A stretch of DNA of 64,000 nucleotides from a virus. The notes under the pieces were generated by a model. The model did no database searches. It was not told the DNA's origin and was given only the letters and a program-made list of their open reading frames with translations. Below, in pieces: positions 31,801-40,257 of this stretch. The stretch covers positions 62,001-126,000 of the IMG/VR virus record IMGVR_UViG_3300032309_001546; one strand, 5' to 3'. Positions within the stretch are counted from its first letter, which is position 1. Each line of letters opens with the position of its first letter. A program made the translations under genes and the position numbers.

Positions 31801-32240
31801 CTATCTCTCTATCTCGCATTAGGACACTAGCAGGGTCACTACTAGTTACGAGTCTATCAGCCCAAGAGGAGGCTTATCCAAATCGTAATGCGGAATTGGC
31901 AACCGCACCTGTCTACTTACACTAGAACCCGACAGGCCCTTTCTAGTGCTTTGATACCCGACAACTACTGGTGTGGTATCTACTGGAGTCTTGAGCCCAG
32001 TCTACTCTCCTCCTGGGTACGCCTAACTAGGCTCACCATGCTCCCCCGAGGTTGGGAACATGGGTACGGGGCGCGTAACTGCCCCTTCCCAGTTTTTATG
32101 TTAAGCGGACTGGGAACCGCCCCTGTCTGATACATACCAGAAGCCGACAGGCCTCATCTGGTACGAGTAGCGGTAGCTACTATCCGCCATGTGAGGCGAG
32201 CGCAGCGAGCCTAATAGAATCCTATTACCTGGACTCTGTC
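31771..32240 (-). ncRNA. Candidate structured RNA with two linked double-pseudoknot units
   Basis: About 470 nt with no ORF, its own promoter cassette (32242-32272) and its own strong terminator. Unit 1 (31878-31948) and unit 2 (32086-32163) each have four interleaved helices: arm X, GCGG, arm X', CCGC, then CCTGTC, arm Y, GACAGG, arm Y'. X differs between units (CCAAAT/ATTGG against TTCCCAGT/ACTGGGAA). So does Y (CACTAGAA/TTCTAGTG against TACCAGA/TCTGGTA). Pairing is kept in both. Chained pseudoknots recall tmRNA, but no tRNA-like domain is present here. Confidence 0.65.
32190..32214. repeat. AGCGCAGCG-core hairpin
   Basis: GGC-GAGCGCAGCGA-GCC stem-loop near the 5' end of the candidate non-coding RNA; same core as the array at 32893-33080. 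Confidence 0.55.
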
Positions 32241-32241
32241 T

Positions 32242-32272
32242 GGCCATACTAGTAATGCAACTATTTTTGGCC
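32242..32272 (-). promoter_or_regulatory. Promoter cassette driving the 31.8-32.24 kb non-coding unit
   Basis: Minus strand reads GGCCAAAAATAGT, then TATGGCC after a short gap: the AAATAGT and TATGG elements of the repeated cassette. Confidence 0.5.
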
Positions 32273-32320
32273 GACCCTAGTAAAGGGGTTTCCCCCCGAG
32301 TAGGGGGGTTTCGTGGGGGT

Positions 32321-32360
32321 AAAAAAGTTCCCCTCCCACACTGTAAGTGTGAGAGGGGGG
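32321..32360 (-). terminator. Intrinsic terminator after the 32365-32844 gene
   Basis: CCCCTCTCACACT and AGTGTGGGAGGGG arms, then AACTTTTTTACC on the minus strand, 5 nt after the stop codon. Confidence 0.85.
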
Positions 32361-32364
32361 TTCT

Positions 32365-32844
32365 CTAGTCCCAGTCGCCAGCAACAGGGGCGGACTTGCG
32401 GGCGGCAGGCTTGGCGGCGGGCTTGGCAGGCCTCGCGGGAGCCTTGGCAGCGGGCTTGGCGGGTGCCTTGGCGGGCTCCTCGACAACACCGTGACGACGC
32501 ATAAGCGCCTTCTCGGTGGCCAAGAGACGAATCTGGGCCTTGCTGTACACGATGAGCCTGGTGGCGTTGTGCCAGGCCTTGTCATCGCTCTGCCAGGACT
32601 CCGTCTCGAGGCCTGCCCCGTCGATGTGCACGAAATTGTACCCGCTCTCGTCCGCCTTTGCGACGAACCAGTTCACGAGCTCCTGGCCGACCAGACGCAC
32701 CCGCGTCCAGTTGGTGTCCTCCGTCCCGTAGGACGAACTGACCGAGAAGTCCGCGTACTTTCCGCTGGCCCCGATCACGGGCTGCTTGCCCATGTAGCCG
32801 AAGCCCGAGACCTTGAGGGTGAGAAACTTGCGATTCTGTTCCAT
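32365..32844 (-). CDS. Probable second single-strand-binding-like protein, 159 aa
   Basis: Start at 32844, with GGAGAACGTC upstream. Residues 1-110 read like an OB-fold with alternating strands (KFLTLKVSGFGYM, WTRVRLVGQELVNWF, ATRLIVYSKAQIRLL). A Lys/Ala/Pro-rich tail of about 35 residues follows, ending GDWD. The layout resembles SSB proteins, but the fit is weaker than for the SSB at 27.4 kb. The basic tail is unlike the usual acidic SSB tip apart from the last residues. It has its own terminator and a leader holding a hairpin array. Confidence 0.6.
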   Translation of the reverse strand: MEQNRKFLTLKVSGFGYMGKQPVIGASGKYADFSVSSSYGTEDTNWTRVRLVGQELVNWFVAKADESGYNFVHIDGAGLETESWQSDDKAWHNATRLIVYSKAQIRLLATEKALMRRHGVVEEPAKAPAKPAAKAPARPAKPAAKPAARKSAPVAGDWD

Positions 32845-32892
32845 TGACGTTCTCCGTGGTAAGTGAGCCAAAGGCGGCTCATCATGAAAGGC

Positions 32893-33080
32893 GAGCGCAG
32901 CGATGCCTGTGCTGCGGCGTTGTTGCTGTTGCCTGCGTAGCGCAGCGGAGCAGGCTGTGTTGCTACCTGCGGAGCGCAGCGAAGCAGGGTAACCACGTAG
33001 CGCAGCGGAGTGGTGTGTCCTGTGGTTCTGATGAGCGTAGCGCAGCGGAGTGAATCAGAGGCGAGGACTCGGCGCAGCCC
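32893..33080. repeat. Array of hairpins with constant AGCGCAGCG core and changing stems
   Basis: Six adjacent stem-loops in the leader of the 32365-32844 gene. The core is G-N-AGCGCAGCG-N-A, flanked by self-complementary arms that differ each time: GGC/GCC, CCTGC/GCAGG (twice), CCAC/GTGG, TGA/TCA and GGACT/AGTATC-like. Relatives occur at 27953, 31725 and 32190. Confidence 0.7.
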
Positions 33081-33105
33081 AGCGGAGTATCTGGACTTTT
33101 TTACG

Positions 33106-33130
33106 ACTATTTGTACTATTTTTGTATTAT
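33106..33130 (-). promoter_or_regulatory. Promoter cassette for the 32365-32844 gene
   Basis: Minus strand ATAATACAAAAATAGT followed by a second AAATAGT; matches the repeated cassette but lacks a clear TATGGG element. Confidence 0.5.
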
Positions 33131-33157
33131 AGAAAGAATAGCCCATTGCTGGGCTAC
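33131..33157 (-). terminator. Intrinsic terminator after the giant gene
   Basis: TAGCCCA-GCAA-TGGGCTA followed by TTCTTTCT on the minus strand, just after the 33170 stop. Confidence 0.82.
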
Positions 33158-33169
33158 TCAATCTAATGG

Positions 33170-36100
33170 CTACTTCTTACCCGTGATACGGTTAAGACGT
33201 GCCGCGACACCGGCCTTCTTCTCCGAGGGAGCAGGGGCGGGCTTCTCTTCAGCCTCAACCTCGGCGTCGAAGTCATTGGGATCGATGAAGATAATCTTCA
33301 GGCCCGACTCTTCAGCGTAATCAACCGCATTCTTTGTACCGCCAGTGCTGCCATCCCAGACAGCAATGACGATATCGGCGCAGTCAATCATCTGCATGTT
33401 ACGGCGCTGCATGCAGAACTTGTCTTCGCCATAGGTCTTCTCGCTGACCTGGACGACTTCGCTGGCAACTTCCAGCATGTTCCAGTAGCGCTGCTTGGCT
33501 TCGCGGGGCCACATAGCCTCCTGCTCTACACAGGGGATCATGACCGTGAACGGGATACCCATCTCGTGCGCAATCTCTGCCGCATCCTGGTCAACGCCAA
33601 GGGCACCGCCAGTGATTAGCCAGAGCTTCTCACCGTGCTTGGCAAGACCACGCTCAAGCTGAGCCGCAATCTGTTCACGTACCCAGATGCGCTTCTCCGC
33701 ATTGGGATTGTATCCGCCGATCTTGTCGGGACGGTGACCAGTGAAGGCCACAAAGAAGTACTCCGTCTCTTCGGCTTCAACTTCCTCAGTTGCAGCCGCG
33801 ATCTTAACCTTGAAGGGATCGACATACAGCATACCGGGCTTGTAGTCTGCATACCCTTCGGGGCGGTTGTTGTGGGTAGACTTCGCGCCCGCAGGAGGAT
33901 TCGGCAGAGTGCTGACATCCCGCTTCTGGATGTAAAGCATTACTCCATCAAGTCGGGCTTCGTCATACCAGGCTTGAGGGCCCTTCTGGCGGATCTGCCA
34001 CTCGCTAAGGTCAACGCTATCAGCATCAAACTCGATGTAGGGGCCATGGTCCCCGTACACAATGCGTGCGTACTCGGTTGCAATAATGCTTCCATTCGGG
34101 GTTTGGATTTCCCCATCAAAGCCCTGACCATCCTCACGGAGTCCGAGTTTGGCTTCGACTTCACGCTTGTCGGCTTCGCGATTAGGCAAACCAAGCGTTG
34201 TGGACTTGAAGTCTTCGGACTCTTCGTCTTCGGCAACAGGGCACACAGCGGCCATCGAGGGGCCATTGTCTTCGTATCTGGCTTCGCAGGTCGGGCAGAG
34301 ACCGGCCACGAAATCCCCCTCGACTTTGCAGTCCTCACAGGCATTTGTGCAAATGCGGCAGCCAGCGCCCTCGCACACTTCGCACACAGATGTGGGGATG
34401 GACTCTTCTGCTTCTTCCTCAGTCTTGTTGGCAAGGCGCAGCAGGACGTCAGCGTGGCAGGCTTCGGGTGCACAATGGCAAATCAACGACTTGCCAGTAA
34501 GTTCTCCGAGGCTATCCATGAGATTAACCTGTGCCTTCACCCAAGCCTCGTACTTGGCAATGACTTCCTCACGGTTGCCATCGCGGCCAAGGACGAAGGG
34601 ATTACCCCACTTGCTGGGACGGCCAACGTATACCGCACCGGAAGGAATATCCTTATCTGCCCGGTTGTAGACGGCAGGTGCAGCGTTAGCAACGACCGGA
34701 GCGCTAGCCTCAGTGGCTTCAGACTCTTCGTCTTCGCTGTCCACCCAGCAATCGGTGTAATCGAAGCGGTCGCTGCTCTTGGCCTTCTCGTCTTCCTCAA
34801 AGACCTCGGACTCTTCCTCTTCGTCACCGTACTGGCTAGGGTCGAAGTCCGGGTTCTCTTCACCGAAGTCCGGCTCTTCTGCATCTTCCGGCTCGGGCAT
34901 CTCGTCAGCGTCCTCCGAGATGTCATACTCGTGCGAGGGCTCATCCTCGTAACCCTCCTCGTACGTATCCTCTTCAGGCTCATCACCAGAGAAGACATCG
35001 TTGAGATCCTCTTCGCCTCCACCCTGAGGACCGTTGTCGTCGCCAAGGAAGGTGAGGATCAGGAAGCTGTTCAAGCCCTGAGGCGCGAACCTGGTGCCAA
35101 CAGCCACGGTGCGACCCATGACAGTTTTACCATTCTCGTCCTTGGTCTTGATGTCGGGGTTCCACTCGGTAACCCACTCACGCTCCACAAGCTCTGCCTT
35201 CACCGCAGTACCCGGGAAGATCTCGATCAAGCGACGCAGGAAACCGAATGAGTCAGCAGCTTCAAGCGTGCTCATAGCGTTGAAGCTGTCGAGCTCAGCC
35301 TGCGCTTCTGCGATCTTTGTCTCGCTGGGCTTCTTGGCCTTCTTCAAGTCAGCCAGTGCGTGACGAAGCTCCTCACCCTTGTTCTTCCGACGAAGCTCGA
35401 TCTGACGACCGATTTCGCTGACAGTCGCAAGCTGACCCTCAAAGCCATTGGCCTCTCGACCATCGCTGATGCGCACGCCGGGCAGGCTGAGAAGACCATC
35501 GATCCCCCAGCCAAGCTTCTCGCCGTCACCGCCGAAGCCACCGCAGTTCTTCTCACCACGGATGTAGGCGAGGAGAGCTTCTGCGTCCTGGCGTACCGTC
35601 GGGGTACCACCCTTGCCCAAGTAGAGAGCAAGCTGACGGGCTTCACCGAGGCTGTTATCGTCGAGGCCGTTGATTGCGGCAATGCCATTGCTGGACATCC
35701 AGTCCGTGAGGTATTCCCAGGGACCGCCGACGAAGAACGCAGTGGTAGCGATACCGCCATTCGCCTTAAGGTTGCCATTGGCATCCTCGGTGATGGTGAT
35801 CTCAAGAGCCTGTGGCTTCGCATCCTTGCCGACCTTCTTGGCCTTCTCAGCAGGCTGCAGGTAACGATTGGCAAAGGCAAGCCAGGCCATCTTCACAGCA
35901 GCGTCGCGGTCTTCAGCCTCAAAGTTCTTGAGGATGTACGACTCGATCTGGGAGTCTACGAGTTCAATCGCCGCTCTGATGGGCATCGCCGAGTAGGCCA
36001 GCCAGAGTGCCTTCTTGGCACGCGAGATGTTGCCGCCAGCCAGCATTGCACTGACGACCCTGTAACGACGGTTGCTCTCGTGGCCTGCAGGAGCCATGAT

Positions 36101-39100
36101 CTTGTGGATCAGTTCCTGGTTGGTCCAAGCCTGGAGGTTCTTGAAGCTACCGGGGCTCCAGTTCCAGTAGAGCCAGGCCTCGGTCTCTTCGCCAGGGGCC
36201 TCGTCTTCCGTGCGACCAAGCCAAGCAGTGAGCGTCTGGTGCAGGACGTTCTGGCGACCAGCTTCCCACTGAGCATTGGCGAGGGATTCGACCTCATCGA
36301 TGCACCACTGGCGGTAGTCAGCCCAGAGGGTGTAGACCTTCGAGCTAAGCTCACCAGCGACGAGGTGGGTAACGATCTCGCCTTCTTCGTTGCGGACGGG
36401 AGCGGTCACCTTCGTGCCATTCTCGAACAGGGGCTGCATGTCTTCACCGAGGACAGCAACACGCTTGGCCGGGTCGACGAACAAGCTCTTCGCACCAAGG
36501 CTGAGCTTCCGCAGAACGGCAGGCACGAATGCCCAACCTTCACGGCCCTTGCCTTCGGTGACAAGGTCAAGCCAGACCTGGTAGACCTGCACCATCCGGT
36601 AGGATGCCCAGGCTTCAGCGTAACCCGTCATCTTGACCGCTGCGTCAACGATGTCGGACAACGTCACGCCGAAGAGGAGCGTCTCGGAGATCTCCTCACG
36701 AAGCTCCTCGAGGAAGGTAGGCAGCTTCACCCAGCCAACAGCCAGGGACATGCCGTAGATCTTCGCGTTAGCGACGATACCAATCGCCTTCTGGAAGACG
36801 TTCTCCTCCATGTTCATCACCGACTCGTACAAGCTCTCGTGGCTCATACCAGCAGTGGTGGCTTCGACCGGCGCTTCGGGCTCCGTAACGGCGGTAATGA
36901 CGAAGTTCTCCGTCTTCACCTTGAAAGCCTGACCGAGGATCGTGGCCGCGTTGAGGCGGGTCCACAGGCTCTTGTTCTCCGGGATACCGGCGACCATCTT
37001 AGCACGGAGCGCGTTCTTCTGTGCACGCTTCTCGGCGTTGAGCTTCGCCTTATCAGCAAGAGCGGTACGCCAGGCCAGACCCTTCACGATGAGCATGGCA
37101 AGCTTACCACGCGCAGTGGGGCAGCGGTCATCATAGTCCATGCCTTCGTTTGCCTGGAGCAGGAGGACTACCGTGTCTCCGCTCGCCGTGGTGAACATGA
37201 TCACCATACGGCCGCTTACGCCGATGATGAAGATATTCAGGCTTTCCGGCAGCTCACGGATCTCCGCAACCGTGCCCGACGTTTCGCCGGTGGGGTTACG
37301 GAAGAAGATTGCCAGGTTGGGCGCGCAGTTGTTCTTCGCCCAGCGAGCAAAGTTGGTGCAGTAGACAATAAGACGACCATCAGCCGTCTTCGTCTCCAGC
37401 TCCATGGTCTGCTTCGCCTTCGTAGCAACCTCCTCAGAGTGCTGCCCTTCAGCAATCCAAGCCGCATGCAGCATCGGCCAGAGGACCGGGATGGGGTAGG
37501 TTGCCCACAAGTCGCTTCCCTCCTCGGTAACAGGAGCGATCTTCATCGAGCCAGGCTCAATGTTCTTGCTCAAGGTGCCAACCAGCTGCTGTGCCAGCAT
37601 GCGGAAGGGGAGAACAGGGATTCGCATCGCGCCGAGGAGCTTCGCAAGAACGCTGTTGCGGTTGTCCTCGACCTTGGCCTCTTCGTCGCCAGCAACGAAG
37701 TCGTCAGCATCCTCGTCCAGACCCTTCAGGAAGTCGGGGAGACGCTTCTTGGCGTAGGCGATGTAGCCAGCAATGAGCTGGTAGAACTCCTTCGAGTTGA
37801 CCTCAGCTCCGAGAAGCATAAGGATCGACTGAAGCGACATAACCGCCTTCTCCTTCGTGAGCGCCGCAGTGCCGGGGATCCAGCAAAGGGCATAGTCGTT
37901 CTGGGTAGCGGACCACTCGGTCTTCACCTCACTGGCAATGATGCAGACGCCTTCAGGGAAGTACCGAGCCGGAAGCGGGATGCACATACCCTTGATCAGA
38001 CCTTCGCTGGTCAAGATACGAGCCACCATCGGAGCGGTCAGACCCATGGCCTTCGCCACGTCGGCACGGACAAGCACAAGGCCGTCGAAGAACTTGACCA
38101 GTGCAGCGGCAATCTTGCCCAGGTCCAGGACCTTACCCGGCAGGACAACGCGGGCAGTAACCCGCGAGATCCAGTACGAGTCAGCATACTTAGCAATGCG
38201 GCCCAGGGTCTTACCCTTGAACCGCAGAGCCGCCATGCTGACCTTCTTGGCTTCGGGCGTGCAGTAGAGGGTCATACCCTTCTGCAGAACCCGAATGGTG
38301 ACAAGGCCAAGCTTCTTAGCGTTGGCCACGGCATCGGTATCGTCGTCAGCGACAACGAGACCTTCGAGGAGTCCAGGGCTATCGTCAGCCGCAGGACTAG
38401 TAGCACACGCCTCCTCAAGGAAGGCTGCGAACGTGCCGGGAGTGCATACCCGGACTTTCTTGTTACCCATCTTGTTCTCCTTAGGGGTGGGTGCCCCGGT
38501 GTGCTTCGTCGAGGCCAGGATGATTCCCGGCTTAACGGAAGCTTTGGTGTCGTTGTTGGTGCTGGTGGCTTCACCGTTTAGGTCATTGTTGACCTCGGCA
38601 AAGATATCCTCGCAAGCCGCCATAAGACGAGCTGCGATGGCTGAGATGGCGTCGCTGGGGATGCCGGCATAGAGGCGGTCATAGCCACCTCTCATGGTCA
38701 ACTCGGTACCGTCCGCCTGGCAGACATTGCAGAATTGGCCCTTTGAGCCAAATCCTGCAACACCGCAACCGACGCAGGTCTCGGGCCCGCAGTCGGCTTC
38801 GCTGGGCTTAGCCTTAACCATGGCCTCGAGCTTCGTCGCAAGGGCATTGCCCACTACAACGAACAGGATACCGACGATGCCGACGACAAACAGAAAGCCG
38901 GGTCCTGCAAGGAACTCGGCCGGGCTCTTAGCCCAAGCGGCTTCGACCGCCTGGCTGAACGTGGGTGCTGCAGCGGCGAGTACGGCGATAAGCGGGGAGC
39001 TGGCCTTCACCGCATTGCGGCGTTGGCGGCTCAGTTCCCGCTTTCTGGTGCGCTTCTGGGCATCCTCAGTCGCCGTCATGGCGAAGAAGACGCTTGCGGT

Positions 39101-39967
39101 ATCCTGTGCGGACTTGCCCGTGTTACCACAGACAGCGGCTTCGATGCGCTTGGCAAGGGTGGTCTTGATGACCACAATCTTAGCGCCGATAGCTACGGGC
39201 TTCACAGGAGTAACCTGCTTGGCCTTTGCCGCCGCGATGTGCGCCGAGAAGGTCATGGCCTTCGTGACGCGGGGGAATTTCGCGACGGGCTTCGCAGCAG
39301 CCTTAGCGACGGGCTTCGCAACGGGCTTGGAGGCAGCCTTGGGAGCAGGCTTTACAGCGGGCTCAGCGACGGCTTCCACTGCCACTTCCGTGACAGCAGC
39401 AACCTCGATGGCAGGGGCAGGGGCAGGCTTCACAGGAGCCTTAGCGACAGGCTTGGCAATTGCCTTCGGAGCGGGCTTGGCGACAGCCTTGGGGATATGG
39501 ACCCCCTTCGACCGCAGCCAGCGGTCAAGGCGGATAGTGGTCCAGCAGTTACGCCGGGCCAAACGGGCTGCATGGCGGGTAAGCGCCTGCAGCCTGAGCG
39601 ACGCCGCCGACTGGGCAGCAACAGTCCGCCGAAGCGGAAGGACGATGGCGTATACGTTCGCCAGAAAACGGGCCACGAAGGCCAAGATGACACGGACCAT
39701 GGGATGGTCCTTACCCTCCGCGAGGAGGATTGGGGTGGTCGGCTTCACCGAATTGGCAAAGCGGACCACGAGGGAAGCGGGGATGCGGGGAGCGATGCGG
39801 GTTGCAGCCTCCGTGACCAGCACGAAGCTGGTGACGAAGAAGCTGACTAGGGCAGCGGCCTGCTGCGAAAGGGTGGGGGCCAGCTGGGCCTCCACGGTCA
39901 GCGCCGTTGCGAAAACGGCGAACACCACAGCCACGATGGCGGTGATGGCGAGTTGGATCCGAGACAT
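33170..39967 (-). CDS. Giant multidomain protein, 2265 aa
   Basis: AGGAGGTAACTC precedes the ATG. Order of parts: hydrophobic segments at about 5-27, 38-58, 88-110 and 368-392; a Lys/Ala/Pro-rich repeat at about 160-260; and a zinc ribbon (CVGC-x10-CNVC) near 410-428. A long central region of unknown fold follows. An acidic Glu/Asp linker runs to about 1765. A DUF4326-type domain (YVGRPSKWGNPF, CHCAPEACHAD) covers about 1768-1855, followed by Cys-rich knuckles (CEVC, CRIC, CEDC, CPTC) at about 1858-1895. A YpsA/DprA-like SLOG domain (FTGHRP, ITGGALGVDQDAAE) occupies about 2065-2245. No single function follows from this. A second strong ribosome site lies at codon 500. Codon use is GC-rich compared with the structural genes. 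Confidence 0.85.
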   Translation of the reverse strand: MSRIQLAITAIVAVVFAVFATALTVEAQLAPTLSQQAAALVSFFVTSFVLVTEAATRIAPRIPASLVVRFANSVKPTTPILLAEGKDHPMVRVILAFVARFLANVYAIVLPLRRTVAAQSAASLRLQALTRHAARLARRNCWTTIRLDRWLRSKGVHIPKAVAKPAPKAIAKPVAKAPVKPAPAPAIEVAAVTEVAVEAVAEPAVKPAPKAASKPVAKPVAKAAAKPVAKFPRVTKAMTFSAHIAAAKAKQVTPVKPVAIGAKIVVIKTTLAKRIEAAVCGNTGKSAQDTASVFFAMTATEDAQKRTRKRELSRQRRNAVKASSPLIAVLAAAAPTFSQAVEAAWAKSPAEFLAGPGFLFVVGIVGILFVVVGNALATKLEAMVKAKPSEADCGPETCVGCGVAGFGSKGQFCNVCQADGTELTMRGGYDRLYAGIPSDAISAIAARLMAACEDIFAEVNNDLNGEATSTNNDTKASVKPGIILASTKHTGAPTPKENKMGNKKVRVCTPGTFAAFLEEACATSPAADDSPGLLEGLVVADDDTDAVANAKKLGLVTIRVLQKGMTLYCTPEAKKVSMAALRFKGKTLGRIAKYADSYWISRVTARVVLPGKVLDLGKIAAALVKFFDGLVLVRADVAKAMGLTAPMVARILTSEGLIKGMCIPLPARYFPEGVCIIASEVKTEWSATQNDYALCWIPGTAALTKEKAVMSLQSILMLLGAEVNSKEFYQLIAGYIAYAKKRLPDFLKGLDEDADDFVAGDEEAKVEDNRNSVLAKLLGAMRIPVLPFRMLAQQLVGTLSKNIEPGSMKIAPVTEEGSDLWATYPIPVLWPMLHAAWIAEGQHSEEVATKAKQTMELETKTADGRLIVYCTNFARWAKNNCAPNLAIFFRNPTGETSGTVAEIRELPESLNIFIIGVSGRMVIMFTTASGDTVVLLLQANEGMDYDDRCPTARGKLAMLIVKGLAWRTALADKAKLNAEKRAQKNALRAKMVAGIPENKSLWTRLNAATILGQAFKVKTENFVITAVTEPEAPVEATTAGMSHESLYESVMNMEENVFQKAIGIVANAKIYGMSLAVGWVKLPTFLEELREEISETLLFGVTLSDIVDAAVKMTGYAEAWASYRMVQVYQVWLDLVTEGKGREGWAFVPAVLRKLSLGAKSLFVDPAKRVAVLGEDMQPLFENGTKVTAPVRNEEGEIVTHLVAGELSSKVYTLWADYRQWCIDEVESLANAQWEAGRQNVLHQTLTAWLGRTEDEAPGEETEAWLYWNWSPGSFKNLQAWTNQELIHKIMAPAGHESNRRYRVVSAMLAGGNISRAKKALWLAYSAMPIRAAIELVDSQIESYILKNFEAEDRDAAVKMAWLAFANRYLQPAEKAKKVGKDAKPQALEITITEDANGNLKANGGIATTAFFVGGPWEYLTDWMSSNGIAAINGLDDNSLGEARQLALYLGKGGTPTVRQDAEALLAYIRGEKNCGGFGGDGEKLGWGIDGLLSLPGVRISDGREANGFEGQLATVSEIGRQIELRRKNKGEELRHALADLKKAKKPSETKIAEAQAELDSFNAMSTLEAADSFGFLRRLIEIFPGTAVKAELVEREWVTEWNPDIKTKDENGKTVMGRTVAVGTRFAPQGLNSFLILTFLGDDNGPQGGGEEDLNDVFSGDEPEEDTYEEGYEDEPSHEYDISEDADEMPEPEDAEEPDFGEENPDFDPSQYGDEEEESEVFEEDEKAKSSDRFDYTDCWVDSEDEESEATEASAPVVANAAPAVYNRADKDIPSGAVYVGRPSKWGNPFVLGRDGNREEVIAKYEAWVKAQVNLMDSLGELTGKSLICHCAPEACHADVLLRLANKTEEEAEESIPTSVCEVCEGAGCRICTNACEDCKVEGDFVAGLCPTCEARYEDNGPSMAAVCPVAEDEESEDFKSTTLGLPNREADKREVEAKLGLREDGQGFDGEIQTPNGSIIATEYARIVYGDHGPYIEFDADSVDLSEWQIRQKGPQAWYDEARLDGVMLYIQKRDVSTLPNPPAGAKSTHNNRPEGYADYKPGMLYVDPFKVKIAAATEEVEAEETEYFFVAFTGHRPDKIGGYNPNAEKRIWVREQIAAQLERGLAKHGEKLWLITGGALGVDQDAAEIAHEMGIPFTVMIPCVEQEAMWPREAKQRYWNMLEVASEVVQVSEKTYGEDKFCMQRRNMQMIDCADIVIAVWDGSTGGTKNAVDYAEESGLKIIFIDPNDFDAEVEAEEKPAPAPSEKKAGVAARLNRITGKK
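38470..38485 (-). promoter_or_regulatory. Internal ribosome-binding site at codon 500 of the giant gene
   Basis: AAGGAGAACAAG directly before an in-frame ATG at 38470 (MGNKKVRVCT). Spacing is ideal, so a 1766-aa shorter product is likely made. Confidence 0.6.
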
Positions 39968-40004
39968 GAGTTACCTCCTAGTCAACGGGGTCCAGCGCGA
40001 TCTA

Positions 40005-40205
40005 TAGGGAAGCATTCCCTATGACCGACATACCAGTGTCTTGTAACACACTGGAAGATTTCTGGTCCTTTATGGGAAGGACCCTGTTTAAAACCCTGGC
40101 TTTCTGTTCGCTCCGGCATTGACCCATACTACCTTCTTGGAAGATACTGGGGTGCCATTCGAACTATCCGGCCCATTGCGACCACCCCTTAGCAGAGAGC
40201 TGGTC
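40005..40205 (-). promoter_or_regulatory. Structured 5' leader of the giant gene
   Basis: About 240 nt between promoter and ATG hold a chain of hairpins: ATAGGGAA/TTCCCTAT at 40012-40030, CCAGTGT/ACACTGG at 40032-40054, GGTCCTT/AAGGACC at 40063-40082, and GACCA/TGGTC at 40179-40205. It may control translation or mRNA stability. Confidence 0.5.
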
Positions 40206-40212
40206 CACATTT

Positions 40213-40242
40213 TAGCCCATAGTAGTGCAACTATTTAAGTAT
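40213..40242 (-). promoter_or_regulatory. Promoter cassette for the giant gene
   Basis: ATACTTAAATAGT, then TATGGGCTA on the minus strand, immediately after a short terminator hairpin at 40258-40269 with T6. Confidence 0.6.
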
Positions 40243-40257
40243 CGTACAAAAAATACC

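Noticed and set aside
31771-32240. A tmRNA in the chained-pseudoknot region
   Set aside because: Pseudoknots fit, but there is no T arm with GGTTCGA, no Ala-type acceptor and no tag reading frame in or beside the segment.
33170-34500. Giant gene C-terminus read as a DNA-processing DprA enzyme
   Set aside because: The SLOG fold is shared by DprA, YpsA and LOG proteins; the FTGHRP opening fits YpsA-like better, and no partner domain of DprA is present.
35360-38581. A 1073-codon open frame on the plus strand opposite the giant gene, and other long opposite frames across 33.2-40.0 kb
   Set aside because: The opposite strand stays open because of the GC-rich codon pattern of the giant gene; there is no Shine-Dalgarno or recognisable protein, while the minus strand has clear domains.
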